A stretch of 5,703 bases of DNA from Desulfobulbus sp. (GTDB taxonomy: Bacteria; Desulfobacterota; Desulfobulbia; Desulfobulbales; Desulfobulbaceae). Position 1 is the first letter of the stretch; each line of letters starts with the position of its first letter. Below, in pieces: positions 5,162 through 5,703 of this stretch. The translations under genes and the position numbers were made by a program. The notes under the pieces are model-generated. The model ran no database searches, was not told the origin of the DNA, and saw only the letters and a list, made by a program, of their open reading frames with translations. The stretch spans positions 1 through 5,703 of the forward strand of contig JAUWAH010000181.1 of assembly GCA_030602145.1 (NCBI GenBank), read 5' to 3'.

Positions 5162-5703
5162 TCAGCCGGCCAGCCGCCGGACCACGTCGGCGCAACGGGC
5201 GCAGAGGGCCGGATGGTCCGCGGCCTCGCCGACGGTGGGAGAAATTGTCCAACACCGCTCGCACTTGGCACCGGGAGCCGGACGGACCGCGATCTCGAGA
5301 CCGGGCAGCCCTTCAGCTGCAACGAAGGCGAGTCCATCCTCCGCTTCGCCGGCCAGACGAAGACCGGAGACAATACACAGTTCCTGCAATCGGGTGAGGT
5401 TATCGGCGAGAAAGCCGGCCAACTCGCTGTCCGGCCGCACCACCACCTCGGCATCCAGGGCCAGGCCGATGGTCTTGTCCTGGCGCGCCCCTTCCAGCAC
5501 CTTGGTGATGGCGGCGCGCAGGGCCAGCAGTCGGTTCCAGCGCTCGTTGAAGGTCTCGTCCCGCTCGATATCGTCGACCCTGGCAAAGTCGGCAAAGAAG
5601 ATCGATCGTTCCAGCGGCGCGTCCTGCTCCATGCCGTGCAGGTGTTCCCAGGCCTCGGCGGCGGTGAAGCAGAGAATCGGTGCCAGCAATCGGAGCAGTC
5701 CGT
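5162..5703 (-). CDS. ileS: Isoleucyl-tRNA synthetase, C-terminal part
   Basis: This is the last 179 residues of IleRS, which charges tRNA-Ile. The frame is open through the right edge of the window, so the start, the Rossmann core and the editing domain are not seen. The visible part begins with the anticodon-binding helical domain (LLRLLAPILCFTAAEAWEHL), which matches the family segment of this kind. It continues through FNERWNRLLALRAAITKVLE and a small globular region, and ends in a zinc-finger-like module. Two Cys pairs, CERC (codons 5263-5252) and CARC (codons 5203-5192), are separated by about 16 residues (TISPTVGEAADHPALC region), as in bacterial IleRS with the C-terminal zinc site. This type is the standard bacterial form. 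The stop at 5162-5164 lies 9 bases before lspA. Confidence 0.97.
   Translation of the reverse strand, partial: GLLRLLAPILCFTAAEAWEHLHGMEQDAPLERSIFFADFARVDDIERDETFNERWNRLLALRAAITKVLEGARQDKTIGLALDAEVVVRPDSELAGFLADNLTRLQELCIVSGLRLAGEAEDGLAFVAAEGLPGLEIAVRPAPGAKCERCWTISPTVGEAADHPALCARCADVVRRLAG

Overview
This window is an ordinary, densely packed block of bacterial housekeeping genes, all read on the minus strand. In transcription order (right to left) they are ileS (3' end only), lspA, fabD, ffh, rpsP, a small KH-domain gene (khpA), rimM, trmD, and the start of a second knotted (SPOUT-type) RNA methyltransferase that runs off the left edge. GC-rich codon use suggests a Gram-negative bacterium. 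So does the pairing of trmD with a separate PF09936-type methyltransferase, a combination I associate with Desulfobacterota (former Deltaproteobacteria) and deep-branching thermophiles. A Desulfobulbales-like sulfate reducer is my best guess, from general familiarity and not from any search.

Layout. Bases 5703-4643 hold the end of isoleucyl-tRNA synthetase, then the lipoprotein signal peptidase after a 9-base gap, then malonyl-CoA:ACP transacylase (4642-3695) after a 21-base gap. Bases 3694-3546 form the largest intergenic space (149 bases). It carries a good sigma70-like promoter facing ffh and a short inverted repeat over the -35 box. Bases 3545-2196 encode the SRP GTPase Ffh. A 76-base spacer (2195-2120) contains a 10-bp hairpin that pairs fully only as minus-strand RNA, followed by a strong Shine-Dalgarno for rpsP. 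From 2119 to the left edge the genes rpsP, khpA, rimM, trmD and the RNA methyltransferase are abutting or overlapping (TAAATG, TAGTG, GTGA or a short gap, and an 11-base overlap), as expected for translational coupling.

How the genes work together. The right half joins tRNA charging, lipoprotein maturation and fatty-acid precursor supply. The left half is a protein-synthesis and secretion module: co-translational targeting (Ffh), a 30S protein (bS16), a 30S assembly factor (RimM), a KH RNA-binding protein, the m1G37 tRNA methyltransferase (TrmD) and a second predicted RNA methyltransferase. I see no mobile element, CRISPR array, tRNA, rRNA or defence gene. Long open frames on the plus strand are shadows of the real genes. 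I found no undescribed system. The observations most worth a second look are the rpsP leader hairpin, the second methyltransferase, an Asp-to-Glu change in the Ffh G4 motif, and the inverted repeat over the ffh promoter.
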